Translations under genes and position numbers: made by a program
Source of the DNA: Gomphosphaeria aponina SAG 52.96 = DSM 107014
GTDB taxonomy: Bacteria > Cyanobacteriota > Cyanobacteriia > Cyanobacteriales > Gomphosphaeriaceae
NCBI GenBank assembly: GCA_016903655.1
Contig: JADQBC010000022.1
Span: forward strand, 1-37,281
DNA: 37,281 nt
Reading direction: 5' to 3'
In this document: piece after piece, positions 15,365 to 25,500 of the stretch
Numbering within the stretch: the stretch's first letter is position 1
Layout: the number at the start of each line of letters is the position of its first letter
The notes under the pieces: generated by a model
The model's input: only the letters and a program-made list of their open reading frames with translations
The model's database searches: none
What the model was told of the DNA's origin: nothing

Positions 15365-16288
15365 TTGAAGCTTTTGGTAGGATTAACAGGGAACTGGCAA
15401 CAAAGAATTGGGAATCAAAGGGATTGGGTTTGGCGAGGCTGGCAAATTCGCTACACTTATCTGCGAGCAGCCGGGCGGCATGAGGAGTTAAATACACCTT
15501 TAATTCTAGTTCATGGATTTGGTGCGGCTATTGAACACTGGCGACATAATATTCCAGTACTTAGTGAAAAGCATACAGTTTATGCTCTAGATTTGTTGGG
15601 TTTTGGCGCATCGAGAAAACCTTATACAGACTATCAAGTATCTCTTTGGGTAGAGCAGGTTGATGATTTTTGGCGAACTTTTATCCGTCAACCAGTGGTG
15701 CTGGTGGGTAATTCCATCGGGTCTTTAGTGTGTTTGGAAGCAGCAGTAAATCACCCAGAAATGGTAAAAGGGCTTGTCATGCTTAGTTTGCCAGATGTAT
15801 CCTTAAGAGAGGAAATGATTCCCAAATTATTGCAGCCAGTAGTGAAGACAATTGAGGGATTAGTGGCATCACCACCTGTAATTAAAACCCTGTTTCAAGT
15901 GTTGCGTCGCCCTGAGGTGATTAGGCGTTGGGCGGGAGTAGCTTATGTGAATAAAGAGGCAATTACAGAGGAACTGGTGGAAATTTTGGCAGCACCAGCT
16001 CAAGATGAAGGAGCAGGAAGGACATTTTGTGCTTTATTTAAGGCAGTGAGACAGCCTGAGTTTGCTTCGCCTGTGAAAAAAGTGTTGCCAAAATTGCAAA
16101 TACCCATGCTGTTGATTTGGGGAAAAGGCGATCGCATGGTTCCTCCTAGTTTAGGGCCAATTTTTGCTGGACTTAATCCCCAAATTCAATTGGTAGAATT
16201 GGAGCATGTTGGTCACTGTCCCCATGATGAATGTCCAGCAAGATTTAATCAAATTCTTTTGCATTGGTTGGCGGCTAATATGACTTAA
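15365..16288 (+). CDS. alpha/beta-fold hydrolase
   Basis: A 307-residue hydrolase. [19 protein letters not shown] supplies the oxyanion-hole HGF motif, [13 protein letters not shown] the nucleophile elbow (G-x-S-x-G), [12 protein letters not shown] the acid and [11 protein letters not shown] the catalytic histidine, so the triad is complete. The substrate cannot be told from sequence. The start is TTG 15365, the first possible start after an in-frame stop, with GGGAG just upstream; TTG 15374 is an alternative. The ilvN start follows the stop by 26 bases in the same direction. Confidence 0.85.
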   Translation: MKLLVGLTGNWQQRIGNQRDWVWRGWQIRYTYLRAAGRHEELNTPLILVHGFGAAIEHWRHNIPVLSEKHTVYALDLLGFGASRKPYTDYQVSLWVEQVDDFWRTFIRQPVVLVGNSIGSLVCLEAAVNHPEMVKGLVMLSLPDVSLREEMIPKLLQPVVKTIEGLVASPPVIKTLFQVLRRPEVIRRWAGVAYVNKEAITEELVEILAAPAQDEGAGRTFCALFKAVRQPEFASPVKKVLPKLQIPMLLIWGKGDRMVPPSLGPIFAGLNPQIQLVELEHVGHCPHDECPARFNQILLHWLAANMT

Positions 16289-16314
16289 TTTGTAAGAAAA
16301 AAAAGTTGCTGTTT

Positions 16315-16833
16315 ATGAAACATACAATTTCCGTTTTAGTTGAAGATGAAGCTGGAGTTTTGACCAGAATTGCTGGATTGTTTGCAAGACGAGGATTTAA
16401 TATTGAAAGTTTAGCAGTGGGACCTGCTGAGACGGTAGGAATATCCCGTCTGACAATGGTGGTAGGGGGAGATGAGGCTACCATTGAGCAGTTGACTAAA
16501 CAACTATATAAATTGATTAATGTCTTAAAAGTACAGGATATAACCCAAATTCCCAGTGTGGAAAGGGAATTGATGCTAGTAAAAGTAAGCGCGACAGCAT
16601 CTAACCGAGCGGAAGTAATTGAGTTAGCCCATATTTTTCGGGCCCGTATTGTTGATATCTCAGAAGAAACACTGACGGTGGAAGTAGTGGGAGATCCTGG
16701 AAAAATGGTAGCAATTATTCAAATGTTAAATAAATTTGGCATTAAGGAAATTGCCCGAACTGGGAAAATTGCTCTGATTAGAGAGTCAGGAGTTAATACC
16801 GAATATCTCAAATCTCTTGAAGCCAAAGTGTAA
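16315..16833 (+). CDS. ilvN: acetolactate synthase small (regulatory) subunit
   Basis: A 172-residue regulatory subunit of acetohydroxyacid synthase (branched-chain amino-acid synthesis), which mediates valine feedback inhibition. The N-terminal ACT domain is [30 protein letters not shown]..., followed by ESLAVGPAE and [10 protein letters not shown]. The C-terminal domain has [23 protein letters not shown] and the IAR-TG-KIAL ending. ATG 16315 is chosen because the family begins MKHTISVLV; the frame extends upstream to 16306. The catalytic subunit gene is not in the window. Confidence 0.94.
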   Translation: MKHTISVLVEDEAGVLTRIAGLFARRGFNIESLAVGPAETVGISRLTMVVGGDEATIEQLTKQLYKLINVLKVQDITQIPSVERELMLVKVSATASNRAEVIELAHIFRARIVDISEETLTVEVVGDPGKMVAIIQMLNKFGIKEIARTGKIALIRESGVNTEYLKSLEAKV

Positions 16834-16839
16834 CTCATA

Positions 16840-16862
16840 ATCCCTTCTTTTTGAGGAGGGAT
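16840..16862 (+). terminator. possible terminator after ilvN
   Basis: ATCCCT and AGGGAT pair around an 11-base, T-rich loop, 6 bases past the ilvN stop. The T-run after the stem is weak. Confidence 0.4.
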
Positions 16863-17128
16863 ATTACTTGTTATGAACTACAAAAATGAGGAGGGTGGCT
16901 TACCAAGAAATCCCTATCCAACCCCTATCTATCCGCCTGCGGCCCATATTGGGGACTGTCGCTTTTTCGTTCAAAATCTAGTCTATGTACCCACAAGGAC
17001 ATCTACATCTTCATCTCTATATAATTTAGCAAACAGGGTCATCTCCAGCAGGAGAGAGGGGCGATCGCTTTTAATTAGTTTTGTCTGAAATTTGTTGACA
17101 AAATGCAACTCAGATTTAGTTCAGCCTC

Positions 17129-17157
17129 TTGCTCAAAAAGCAACATTAGTGTATAAT
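17129..17157 (+). promoter_or_regulatory. sigma-70-type promoter ahead of the glycan cluster
   Basis: TTGCTC (17129-17134), a 17-bp spacer, then a perfect TATAAT (17152-17157). It is the best promoter-like sequence in the 487-bp gap before the sulfotransferase gene at 17321; the MITE-like element sits between promoter and gene. The rest of the gap (16863-17128) holds no supported gene. Confidence 0.45.
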
Positions 17158-17176
17158 GCTTTGAAAACTAGAAGTC

Positions 17177-17283
17177 TATAGCAATGAAAGGGATGGTATT
17201 GACAAGCTGGCAATGGGTTTAAACCCATTCTCAGTGATCGGGAGGATGAAAAGATTGTCCTAAAAACCATGATCTTTGCTATA
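17177..17283. mobile_element. TA-bounded MITE-like element, copy 1
   Basis: 107 bp bounded by TA on both sides. The left end begins TAGCAATGAAAGGGATGG and the right end, read in reverse, begins TAGCAAAGATCATGG; both ends carry an inner GACAA. A perfect 18-bp palindrome (AATGGGTTTAAACCCATT) occupies 17212-17229. TA target duplication is typical of IS630/Tc1 elements. A related element is at 19399-19504. Confidence 0.5.
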
Positions 17284-17320
17284 AGTAAGATTTTCGGATT
17301 CAAGGGAGCTGATAAAATAA

Positions 17321-18631
17321 ATGATAACAGTTGATGTTGTACAATTGTCTAAACAAAATACGGAAAACTTGCTGGGTTTTAGAATAGATAAGCCAAAAAC
17401 AGGAGAGCAAATAGATACCCAGGGGCTGAAAGTTGCTGGTTGGGTGTTGGGAAAACAATCTCAAGCAGTGGCAGTGGAGTTAGTTTCAGGGACAAAAGTA
17501 ATTAAACAAGTGCCTTTAGATCGCTTTCGCCCTAAACCAGCTCAAATTTTGAAAGTACCAGCAGCAGAAAAGTGTGGTTTTGCAACGGTGGTAAAGCTTA
17601 AAGAAATATTACCAGCAGAAGAACTATGGCTCAAAGCAGTTTTAGAGGATCAAAGTGTGGTAAGTATGGGTGTGATTAAAATTCAAAAACAGTTAGATAA
17701 GTCTGAGGGAGAAAAAATTGTTCCTAGGAAGCTTAAAGTTGAGGGGGAGAGAAAAAATCAGCAGGAAAATCATTTGGTAGAGGTGGAAACCATCAAATTG
17801 ATGTTGGGAAAGGGAGATGTAGATGGAGCGATCGCAGCTTATGAAAAAGCAAGGGCACAAAATCCAGAATTAGTTAATCAGGTTTTATTTACTAGCGCAA
17901 GACCTTTATTTTCAAAGGAACATAAACTAGGATTATTTTGGTCAGCCAAAGGGGGATGCACTTTTGCAGTAAAATGGTATTTTTATCAGATAGGATTGCT
18001 GGAAACGGCTTTAGAATATCATAAATGGATTCATAATTATCGTCAGTATTATTATCAACAAGAAAATTATCAAAATGAGCTGAAAGAAATATTGAACCCA
18101 GAGACGCAAACAATTAAAGTTGTAAGAAACCCATACAATAGAGTAGTGAGTTCATATATTCACGTAATTAAATATAATTATGAAGATCAAAGAATAATGA
18201 AATTTTTAGGGAGAGATGTAAATAAACAAGCAACTTTTTCCTTCAGAGAATTTATAGCCTATTTGGAAAGTATAAGCTTACGGAGTGCTAATGAGCATCA
18301 TAGGCTGCAAGTACATTTAAGCGAAGAGTTGGGATTGGTAAAACCTAAATATGTGGTGAAACTAGAGAAGAGTTTTGAGGAATTAAGGCAAATTGAAGTA
18401 GAGTTAGGGTTGAAGGAAAGTGATTTAGAAGCTTTGGTAGAATCGAAACATCATACGAAAAGGGAAGAAAATGATGATGAGTTTTGTGGAGATAAATGGT
18501 TTGAGAGAAAGCATAATGTAACTGTACCGTCAGCTAAAAATTTTTATGATGATGAACTAAAAGTGCGGGTAGAAAAACTCTATGGAGTGGATTTGGAAAG
18601 ATATAACTATGAGATGGGGTTCATATCATAA
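17321..18631 (+). CDS. sulfotransferase (Sulfotransfer_2-like) with N-terminal shared module
   Basis: A 436-residue protein. Residues ~5-122 form the beta-rich module shared with two other proteins in this cluster (GFRIDKP, VAGWVLGKQS, AEKCGF, LKAVLEDQSV). A charged linker and a single TPR-like helix pair follow (~155-185, KGDVDGAIAAYEKARAQNPE). The C-terminal domain resembles carbohydrate sulfotransferases: FWSAKGGCTFAVKW (residues 206-219) would be the 5'-phosphosulfate loop and RNPYNRVVSSYIH (269-281) the 3'-phosphate-binding motif of the PAPS site. It probably transfers sulfate to a glycan; no signal peptide or membrane span is visible. The start is ATG 17321. It lies 38 bp after a MITE-like element. 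Confidence 0.75.
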   Translation: MITVDVVQLSKQNTENLLGFRIDKPKTGEQIDTQGLKVAGWVLGKQSQAVAVELVSGTKVIKQVPLDRFRPKPAQILKVPAAEKCGFATVVKLKEILPAEELWLKAVLEDQSVVSMGVIKIQKQLDKSEGEKIVPRKLKVEGERKNQQENHLVEVETIKLMLGKGDVDGAIAAYEKARAQNPELVNQVLFTSARPLFSKEHKLGLFWSAKGGCTFAVKWYFYQIGLLETALEYHKWIHNYRQYYYQQENYQNELKEILNPETQTIKVVRNPYNRVVSSYIHVIKYNYEDQRIMKFLGRDVNKQATFSFREFIAYLESISLRSANEHHRLQVHLSEELGLVKPKYVVKLEKSFEELRQIEVELGLKESDLEALVESKHHTKREENDDEFCGDKWFERKHNVTVPSAKNFYDDELKVRVEKLYGVDLERYNYEMGFIS

Positions 18632-18698
18632 TAAGATTTTTGCCCTGCAATAGGTTGGGAAAAAGATAGAGTTGAGATAAAGAGTAAAGAGGGAAAAA

Positions 18699-18824
18699 AT
18701 GGAAGAACAAAAACAAGCAAAAGCATACTGGGAAGAGGGAAAGCAGGCGAGGAAAGAAGGAAAAATTGACAAAGCAATTTTTTTGTATAGCGAAGCAATT
18801 AGAGTAAATCCCAAATTTGTTTAA
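18699..18824 (+). pseudogene. truncated TPR-protein remnant (41 codons)
   Basis: ATG 18699 to TAA 18822-18824 encodes 41 residues, beginning MEEQKQAKAYWEEGKQARKE, with one TPR helix pair (EGKIDKAIFLYSEAIRVNPKF). This is how the TPR regions of the intact genes at 21111 and 22586 begin. GAGGG lies 5 bases before the ATG. The frame ends exactly where further TPRs would be expected, so it looks like the 5' stub of a lost TPR glycosyltransferase or sulfotransferase gene. Confidence 0.55.
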
Positions 18825-18840
18825 TTTTTGATTTTTAATT

Positions 18841-19191
18841 GTGATAAAAGTATTTTCCGCTGGAGAAAAGTTACTCAAAAAAAGTCCAATTAGTTTATCC
18901 ACAGGAAATTTGACAAATGATTCAGTGGGTGGAGGAAAGTGGAATCAAAAAAATCAGCAATTAAGTGGTGGTCAAATCTGGTTTACTCCATATGAAATAT
19001 CAAGAAACCTATTAGAATTATATTCACTCCGTTATTGCCAAGCTAATTGGTTGGATTACCATGACATGAATGGTAAACCAGTGATGAATGAAATTGATTA
19101 TGATCAAGGGTATATTCACAAAACACCAGATAATTACGAGCTAGGGCAAAATCCTTTTAAACCATTGTCTATAGGACTTGATTTACAATGA
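18841..19191 (+). CDS. hypothetical protein, unrecognised; possibly a gene remnant
   Basis: A 116-residue frame from GTG 18841 with an in-frame stop just upstream. It has no membrane span or signal. Its composition is protein-like, with many W, Y, N and D residues (GGGKWNQKNQQLSGGQIWF, NWLDYHDMNGKP). I recognise no family. It lies 16 bases after the TPR stub and might be the 3' part of the same disrupted gene, or a degenerate open frame. Confidence 0.35.
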   Translation: MIKVFSAGEKLLKKSPISLSTGNLTNDSVGGGKWNQKNQQLSGGQIWFTPYEISRNLLELYSLRYCQANWLDYHDMNGKPVMNEIDYDQGYIHKTPDNYELGQNPFKPLSIGLDLQ

Positions 19192-19385
19192 TCAAATACT
19201 TCAAGTATGAAGTGCTTGTTTTTTTTGTTAAAAATCAAAGATATATAATTACAAAAACAAAACGTTTAGTAAAAAAAGGGGCAATCGTAGCTAAATATAA
19301 AATCAGTTTTTTGGCTTTGGTTTTGCGCTATAAGCAAACGAAAAAGGAGCGAATAAGAATGGAAACTCTTGCAAAAAAAAAATAA
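19188..19385 (+). CDS. hypothetical small basic protein (doubtful)
   Basis: A 65-residue frame whose ATG overlaps the previous stop in an ATGA junction. It is very lysine-rich, with one weak hydrophobic stretch (ISFLALVLRY). It lies in AT-rich DNA next to a MITE-like element and resembles no family I know. The ATGA overlap is the only argument for translation. Confidence 0.2.
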   Translation: MIKYFKYEVLVFFVKNQRYIITKTKRLVKKGAIVAKYKISFLALVLRYKQTKKERIRMETLAKKK

Positions 19386-19398
19386 CATTGGGTTATAA

Positions 19399-19504
19399 TA
19401 TAGCAAAGAAAGGGATAGTTAGGACAAGGACAAGGGTTGTATATAGTATTATATCACATTAGATTATTAGATAACTGTCCTAATAAAATCTTATCGAAGC
19501 TATA
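19399..19504. mobile_element. TA-bounded MITE-like element, copy 2
   Basis: About 106 bp bounded by TA. The left end is TAGCAAAGAAAGGGATAG then TTAGGACA; the right end read in reverse is TAGCTTCGATAAG... then TTAGGACA. It shares its end sequences with copy 1 but has a different centre. It ends 69 bp before the chosen start of the glycosyltransferase gene. Confidence 0.5.
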
Positions 19505-19572
19505 GACTGAAAAATAAAAGCTAGCAACTGAATTTTTATGCTGGCTAATTGAGAGGGAAATTGACTGGGATT

Positions 19573-20889
19573 ATGGAGCGGAAAAAAATAGTGGAGATTT
19601 TAGATGTAGTTCGAGTATCAAAAATCAATACAGAAAAATTATTAGGCTTTGCCATAGATAGTCCAAGAAAAGGAGAAGTAGAGAATAATGAAACAATTCA
19701 AGTTTCAGGTTGGGTGCTAGGAAAACAGTCTCAGGCAGTGGCAGTGGAGTTAGTTTCTGGGATAAAAGTAATTAAAACAATTCCTATAAATCAAATTCGC
19801 CAAGATGTAACTAAAATTCACAAAATATCAGGAACAGAAAAGTGCGGTTTTGTCAACTCTGTAAATCTTAAACAGATCCTACCAAACAATGAAATCTGGA
19901 TTAAAGCAGTTTTAGAAGATCAAAGTGTTGTAAGCATTGGATTGATAAAAATAGCACAAAATCCAGAACAATCTCAAGAAATTGAAATTAAAGGGCAACC
20001 AAAACCTTCTCGAGACTGGCTACAAAAAGTTAAGGCAGACTTGGGAGGTTGGCCAAAAGCTAAATTGCCACAAGCAGGAGAGGAAGAAAAGACGAGAGTT
20101 GCTGGAGTGTCCTTAGTGAAGGATGAAGCGGATATTATCTATTATAACCTCGTTTGGCATTACAGCATCGGCATAAAAAGGTTCGTAATACTGAATAATA
20201 TGTCGAGGGATGGAACAGGAAAGGAAATTAGACGCTTTGCCAATGATTATCCAGAGGCGATGGTTTACCTGATTGAAGATAGGGAACGGGGACATTATCA
20301 GGGTAGAAAAATGACAGCAGCAGCGGAGTTTGCCCATAGAATGTGGCAAGCAGAGTGGATTTTGCCTTTTGATGGAGATGAAATACTCTGTCCATTACAA
20401 GTAACCCTTGACACAACACTTGCTGCTATCAGCAAAGAACATAAATTTATAGGCTTACCCTACAGAAACCATATCCTCAGAGAATTTTACGATGATTCCG
20501 AACCAAATCCCCTCAAAAGAATTACCCATAGAGTAAAAAATGACATACCTGATCATAAGGTGTTGATTAGATGGAAGCGCGGTATGGTTATTGGAGAGGG
20601 AAATCACAAAGTTCACGATGGAGGATTACTACCTGTGACATTAAGTGGAAAAGAAGTGGGTATATTAATGAGACACTATCGGTTTCGATCGCAAGAGCAT
20701 ATCAAACGCAAGTTAATCAATATGAAAGAAGGTTTCAATGCAGCTACAGAGTTACGAATGGGGCCGTTGCATAGCAAGTGGAACAAGGAATATAAAGAGA
20801 AGGGCAAGAATTTTTTTGAAGAATTTTACCAAAATGAACTCAATGACCATAAAAATGCAGTTGATGATCCAGCAGTGATCTCAATTTAG
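19573..20889 (+). CDS. glycosyltransferase (Glyco_tranf_2_4 / GT92-like) with N-terminal shared module
   Basis: A 438-residue protein. Residues ~8-125 are the shared module (GFAIDSPRKGE, VSGWVLGKQSQ, EKCGFVN, IKAVLEDQSVVSIG). The catalytic part starts near residue 177: AGVSLVKDEADII, YNLVWHYSIGIKRFVILNNMS, RDGTGKEI and ILPFDGDEIL (D267, D269, a DxD-type metal/nucleotide site), then FRSQEHIKRKL. This pattern is that of the Glyco_tranf_2_4 / GT92 group, which transfers sugars, often galactose. ATG 19573 (MERKKIVEI) is chosen over TTG 19549. The module is nearly identical at nucleotide level in places to that of the sulfotransferase at 17321, indicating recent duplication or gene conversion. Confidence 0.78.
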   Translation: MERKKIVEILDVVRVSKINTEKLLGFAIDSPRKGEVENNETIQVSGWVLGKQSQAVAVELVSGIKVIKTIPINQIRQDVTKIHKISGTEKCGFVNSVNLKQILPNNEIWIKAVLEDQSVVSIGLIKIAQNPEQSQEIEIKGQPKPSRDWLQKVKADLGGWPKAKLPQAGEEEKTRVAGVSLVKDEADIIYYNLVWHYSIGIKRFVILNNMSRDGTGKEIRRFANDYPEAMVYLIEDRERGHYQGRKMTAAAEFAHRMWQAEWILPFDGDEILCPLQVTLDTTLAAISKEHKFIGLPYRNHILREFYDDSEPNPLKRITHRVKNDIPDHKVLIRWKRGMVIGEGNHKVHDGGLLPVTLSGKEVGILMRHYRFRSQEHIKRKLINMKEGFNAATELRMGPLHSKWNKEYKEKGKNFFEEFYQNELNDHKNAVDDPAVISI

Positions 20890-21110
20890 GGTTAATATAG
20901 ACCAATGAGAGAATTTGTAGCATATACAGATGCCATACTGAGGGAAAAAGCAGTGGAGCGAAGGAAGGACGAGATTCTTCTTTTTAGGGAGACGCATTAT
21001 CGTAGCTCCACTAAGTTCTCGCTTTCATGAAAGATTTTCATAGTTTTGCAATAATTTTAAGAAATTAGAATACAAATTTTCAGAGAGCAATAAAGCCAAA
21101 CCAGCAATAA

Positions 21111-22523
21111 ATGATTATGCCCAATAATATCAATGAAGAGCGGCTAGAATCTCTCTTTGAGGAGAGCCAGCAACTGAAAAAAGCAGGAAAGTTAGTAGAA
21201 GCGATCGCCAAATACTTAGCTGCTCTCCAACTCAACCCTAATTATCTACCCGCCCTCAATGAGTTGGTAGAAGTTTATGAGAAGCAAAAGGAATGGGATA
21301 AAGCCTTGATTTATAACCAGCGGGTAGTTGAACTAGAACCAGAAAATAGTCTCGCACAAGCAAGATTAGCAAGAAATTATTTACAGGCAAAAAAACTTCA
21401 AAAGGCAATTGAAAAGTTTAAACAAGCGATCGCTCTTCAAAAAGAACAACCAGCCTGGGTGTATCATAACTATGGAGATGCCCTAAAGCAAAATCATCAG
21501 TTAGATGAGGCGATCGCCGCTTGGAAAAAAGCACTTGAGAGTAAGCCACTTGCACCCCATGCTGTTTACCGCAAAATAGGTAACGCTTGGGAAAATCTTG
21601 GGCGAGTTAATTTAGCACTGGCGGCCGATCGTCAAGCTGTTCAATTACAAATACACAAACATTATCAAAAACAAAAACCTAGTCTTGAAGATGCAATTGC
21701 ATCTATAACTGCAAGGTGGCCAGATGCTAAAAGTAACAATAAAACCAGTCCTATATTTATCTTTTCTGCTGGGTGGAGATCTGGCTCTACTTTACTGCAA
21801 AGATTATTAATGTCTTCTGATGATGTAGTAATTTGGGGTGAGCCATATTCCCATGCGGGTTTGATTGATAGCTTATCCACTCCACTGAAATGTATTAATC
21901 AACAATCTCCTCATCAATCATGGTTTTCATTCAAATGGAAGACACCCAAAGATTTAGCTGATAAATTTGTAGCTAATTTTTACCCTGATATAAGTTATTT
22001 AATCGCAGCTCATATAGCTTACTTTGAAGTTTTTTTTGAGAAACCAGCTATGGCAAAAGGAACTGTTAGGTGGGGAATTAAAGATGTAAGATTAACCAGT
22101 GATCATGCTATCTATCTTAATTGGCTCTTTCCTCAAGCTAAGTTTATTTTCCTTTATAGAAGTCCTTATGATGCCTATCTCTCTTACAGAGGGGCTAGAT
22201 GGTTAAAAAAATGGCCAAATGAATTTATCGATACACCAGCTCAGTTTGGGTTACATTGGCAAGAATTATTAGCAGGATATTTGGCAGAAGCAGAAAAAGT
22301 AGATAGTATGATATTTAGTTATGAGGAATTGTGTTCCGATGAATTTGATTATGAAAAGTTAGAAAAATTCTTAGGAATTTCAATAAATTTAAGTATTTTA
22401 AATGACAAAAAAAAAGGTTTTAAAAAACAAAAAAATTTACAGGAGGAAACATTGGCTCAAGAAATAAAAGAGTTAAAAGAAGTAGTAGAATCATTAGCAA
22501 GTGATTTGGGATATAGTTATTAA
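21111..22523 (+). CDS. TPR-sulfotransferase fusion protein
   Basis: A 470-residue protein. Residues ~10-190 contain about five TPRs (AGKLVEAIAKYLAALQLNP, KEWDKALIYNQRVVELEPEN, KLQKAIEKFKQAIALQ, HQLDEAIAAWKKALESKP). Residues ~214-450 are a PAPS-dependent sulfotransferase: FSAGWRSGSTLLQRLL (219 onward) is the 5'-phosphosulfate loop and FLYRSPYDAYLSYRG (R350, S351) the 3'-phosphate site. TPR-sulfotransferase fusions are known in bacteria and resemble tyrosylprotein sulfotransferases; a glycan or protein acceptor is possible. ATG 21111 or 21117 may be used. The TPR part closely resembles the start of the next gene, 62 bp downstream in the same direction. Confidence 0.82.
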   Translation: MIMPNNINEERLESLFEESQQLKKAGKLVEAIAKYLAALQLNPNYLPALNELVEVYEKQKEWDKALIYNQRVVELEPENSLAQARLARNYLQAKKLQKAIEKFKQAIALQKEQPAWVYHNYGDALKQNHQLDEAIAAWKKALESKPLAPHAVYRKIGNAWENLGRVNLALAADRQAVQLQIHKHYQKQKPSLEDAIASITARWPDAKSNNKTSPIFIFSAGWRSGSTLLQRLLMSSDDVVIWGEPYSHAGLIDSLSTPLKCINQQSPHQSWFSFKWKTPKDLADKFVANFYPDISYLIAAHIAYFEVFFEKPAMAKGTVRWGIKDVRLTSDHAIYLNWLFPQAKFIFLYRSPYDAYLSYRGARWLKKWPNEFIDTPAQFGLHWQELLAGYLAEAEKVDSMIFSYEELCSDEFDYEKLEKFLGISINLSILNDKKKGFKKQKNLQEETLAQEIKELKEVVESLASDLGYSY

Positions 22524-22585
22524 GGCATTGGTCATGGTTTGTTTGACTCAAAAAACGGTAGCTAAATTAAAGGAGAGCAATAAAT

Positions 22586-25500
22586 ATGGTAAAGGGAGTG
22601 CAAACAGAGGAAAAAGTACTGTTGGAAGCAGGAAAGCAACTGAAAAAAGCAGGAAACATAGAAGCAGCACTTGAAAAATACTTAGCTGCGCTCCAACTAA
22701 ACCCAGACTATCTCCCCGCCCTCAATGAGGTGGCAGAACTACATGAGCAGCAAAAGCAATGGGAAAAAGCTCTTACCTATCACCAAGAAATAGTTAAACT
22801 CGCTCCAGAAAATAGTCTAGCACAAGCAAAATTAGCACGAGCTTACCAGGCATTAGGACAGCTAGAAAGGGCTGTAGCAACTTACCAAACAGCCCTGGCT
22901 TTTAACCCCAAACTTCCAGCCTGGATCTATAAAGAATTAGGAGAAATACTAGAAAGTCAGGGAAAAATTAATTTAGCTAATACTCTCTATCAACAAGCTA
23001 TTAATAACAACACAGCCTCCCTTTATATCTATAAAAAATTGGGAGAAACATGGCGGGAGTTGGGGAGAAAAGATGAGGAAAAAAAAGCTCATATAGCAGC
23101 AAGTAAAAAATACTGTGAATACCTCCAAGATAACCCAGATAATATCCCTGCTTTGGAACAGTTGGCAGGAGTTTATGAAAGTAATAAAGAATTTAAATCA
23201 GCTGTGAACTGTCACCAACACTTGGTAAAACTTCAGCCAGAAAAGGCGATCGCCCACGCCAGACTAGCTCGTGCTTATGGTTGGTTGCAAGAAGAAGAAA
23301 AAGCAGTTGAGGAATATAAAAAAGCGCAAGCAATAACAGATAAACTACCAACTTGGGCCTATTTGGGTTGGGCAGATGCTCTGGAAAAACAAGGAGAGTT
23401 ACAAGAAGCTGCTACTGTCTGGCAAAAAGTACTAGCATTAGCACCAGAACAACCTCCCATTACCTATAAAAAAGTAGGAGAGTTGTTGTGGCAAATCAAG
23501 CAAGTAGCACAGGCTGCTTCCTGTTGGCAAAAAGCCACTGAGTTATATCCTGGAAATCCCATGTTTCACTTCCGCTTAGGCCAAGCAAACGCCGCCCAGA
23601 AACAGTGGCAAGCAGCAGTAGAAGCTTATCAAAACTCAATTATTAGACAAAATGATTATTCCTGGGAAGTCCACCATTGTCAGGGAGAAGCTCAACTGAA
23701 ACTCCAAGGTTGGGAAGCAGCAGCCAATGCTTTTCGCCAGGCTATTTCCCTTGATCCTAATGCTGCTATTTCCCATTATTATTTGGGAGATGTGTTATTA
23801 GAATTGTCAGAGTGGGAAGCAGCAGTTAGTTGTTATCAAAGGGCGCAAAACCTGCAACCAAACTTATTAGATATAGAAGAAAAAATACAAAAAGCTACTG
23901 AAAAGCAAAACCAGAAGAAAATTAATACTCCCGAAGAGAAAGAGGAAAAAGAAATAGATGAGCAAGTGTTTCCTCCCAAAGAGGGCTTAGGGGGATTGAA
24001 TGCCATGGAGCAACAAGCAAGAAGAGAAAAAGCTTTACAAGAATTTTCAGCCGTTGACTCTCTCTATGCTCTATGGTTGCGGGAAAATGCCCGCAAACAG
24101 CCTTCAATCCCAGCAATGCTTGAGGCCGTTGAACAATTTAAATATAAACCAGTTATTAGTGTAATAGTTCCAGTTTATAACCCCCCAGAAAAGTTATTGC
24201 GGGAGATGATTTATTCAGTTTACGACCAGATATATCCCTATTGGGAACTGTGTTTGGCTGATGATGCTTCTCCTAAAACTTATGTCAAAGAAGTTTTAAA
24301 TGAATTTGCTGCAGCTGATGACAGAATAAAAGTAGTCTTTCGCTCAGAAAATGGTCATATTTCCGCAGCTTCAAATTCAGCATTAGAATTAGCTACGGGA
24401 GAATATATAGCATTGCTAGACCATGATGACTTATTAACTCCAGATGCTCTTTATCATGTAGCTAAACTGCTTAATGACCATCCCGAAGCAGATATGATTT
24501 ACTCCGATGAAGATAAAATGAATGAAAAAGGACAGAGACTTGATCCTTACTTTAAACCAGACTGGTGTCCCGACTCTTTTCTCGCTAGAATGTATGTATG
24601 TCATTTAGGAGTTTATAGGCGGGCAATAGTGAAAGCGATCGCAGGTTTTCGTCTGGGTTATGAGGGAAGTCAAGACTATGATTTTGTCTTAAGGTTTACT
24701 GAACGAACTAATAAAATTTTCCACATTCCCAAAATACTTTATCACTGGCGGATCCACTCCGACTCCGCCGCTAGTGGCAGTGAAGCAAAACCCTACGCCT
24801 ATGAAGCAGGGAAAAAGGCGATCGAAGATGCTTTGAGTCGCCGCGGCGAAAAAGGAACTGTAGAAATGAACGAAAAAGTGCCAGGGGTTTATACAGTTAA
24901 ATATCAAATTCTTGAGCACAATAAAAAAAGAGTTAGTATTATTATTCCTACCCGCAACCTTGGGGATATTTTAGATACCTGTATCCAGTCCATTGTTGAC
25001 AAAACTAAATACGCTGATTATGAAATAATTATAATTGACAATGGTACTGATGACCCAAAAACATTGAAGGTGTTTGAAAAGTGGGAAATAAAAAAACCAA
25101 AGCGGTTTAAAGTTTGTCCCCTTGATATTCCTTTTAACTATTCTAAACTTAACAACTTTGGGGTTAAACAAGCAACAGGGGAATATCTCCTCTTTTTGAA
25201 TAACGATACAAAGGTAATAACTCAAGGCTGGGTGAGAGCAATGGTTCAGCAAGCTCAAAGACCAATCATTGGTGCAGTGGGAGCGTTATTATTATATCCT
25301 GATGATACAGTACAGCACGCTGGGGTTGTTTTGGGAATAGGCGGGGTAGCTGGTCACAGTCATAAACATTTTCGAGGTGACTCTCAAGGGTATATACGTC
25401 AGTTAATTTCTGTGAATAATTATTCCGCTGTTACTGCTGCTTGTTTAATGTGTCGCCGAGAAGTATTTGAAGATGTGGGCGGGTTTAATGAGAATTTGCA

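Noticed and set aside
16873-17088. 71-codon plus-strand frame after ilvN
   Set aside because: No recognisable domain, biased composition (P, S, R), no ribosome-binding site; it runs through a HIP1 site and repeat-like spacer.
20905-21030. 41-codon plus-strand frame between the GT92-like and TPR-sulfotransferase genes
   Set aside because: No domain and no ribosome-binding site; contains an inverted repeat (AGTGGAGC/GCTCCACT) and is more likely spacer.
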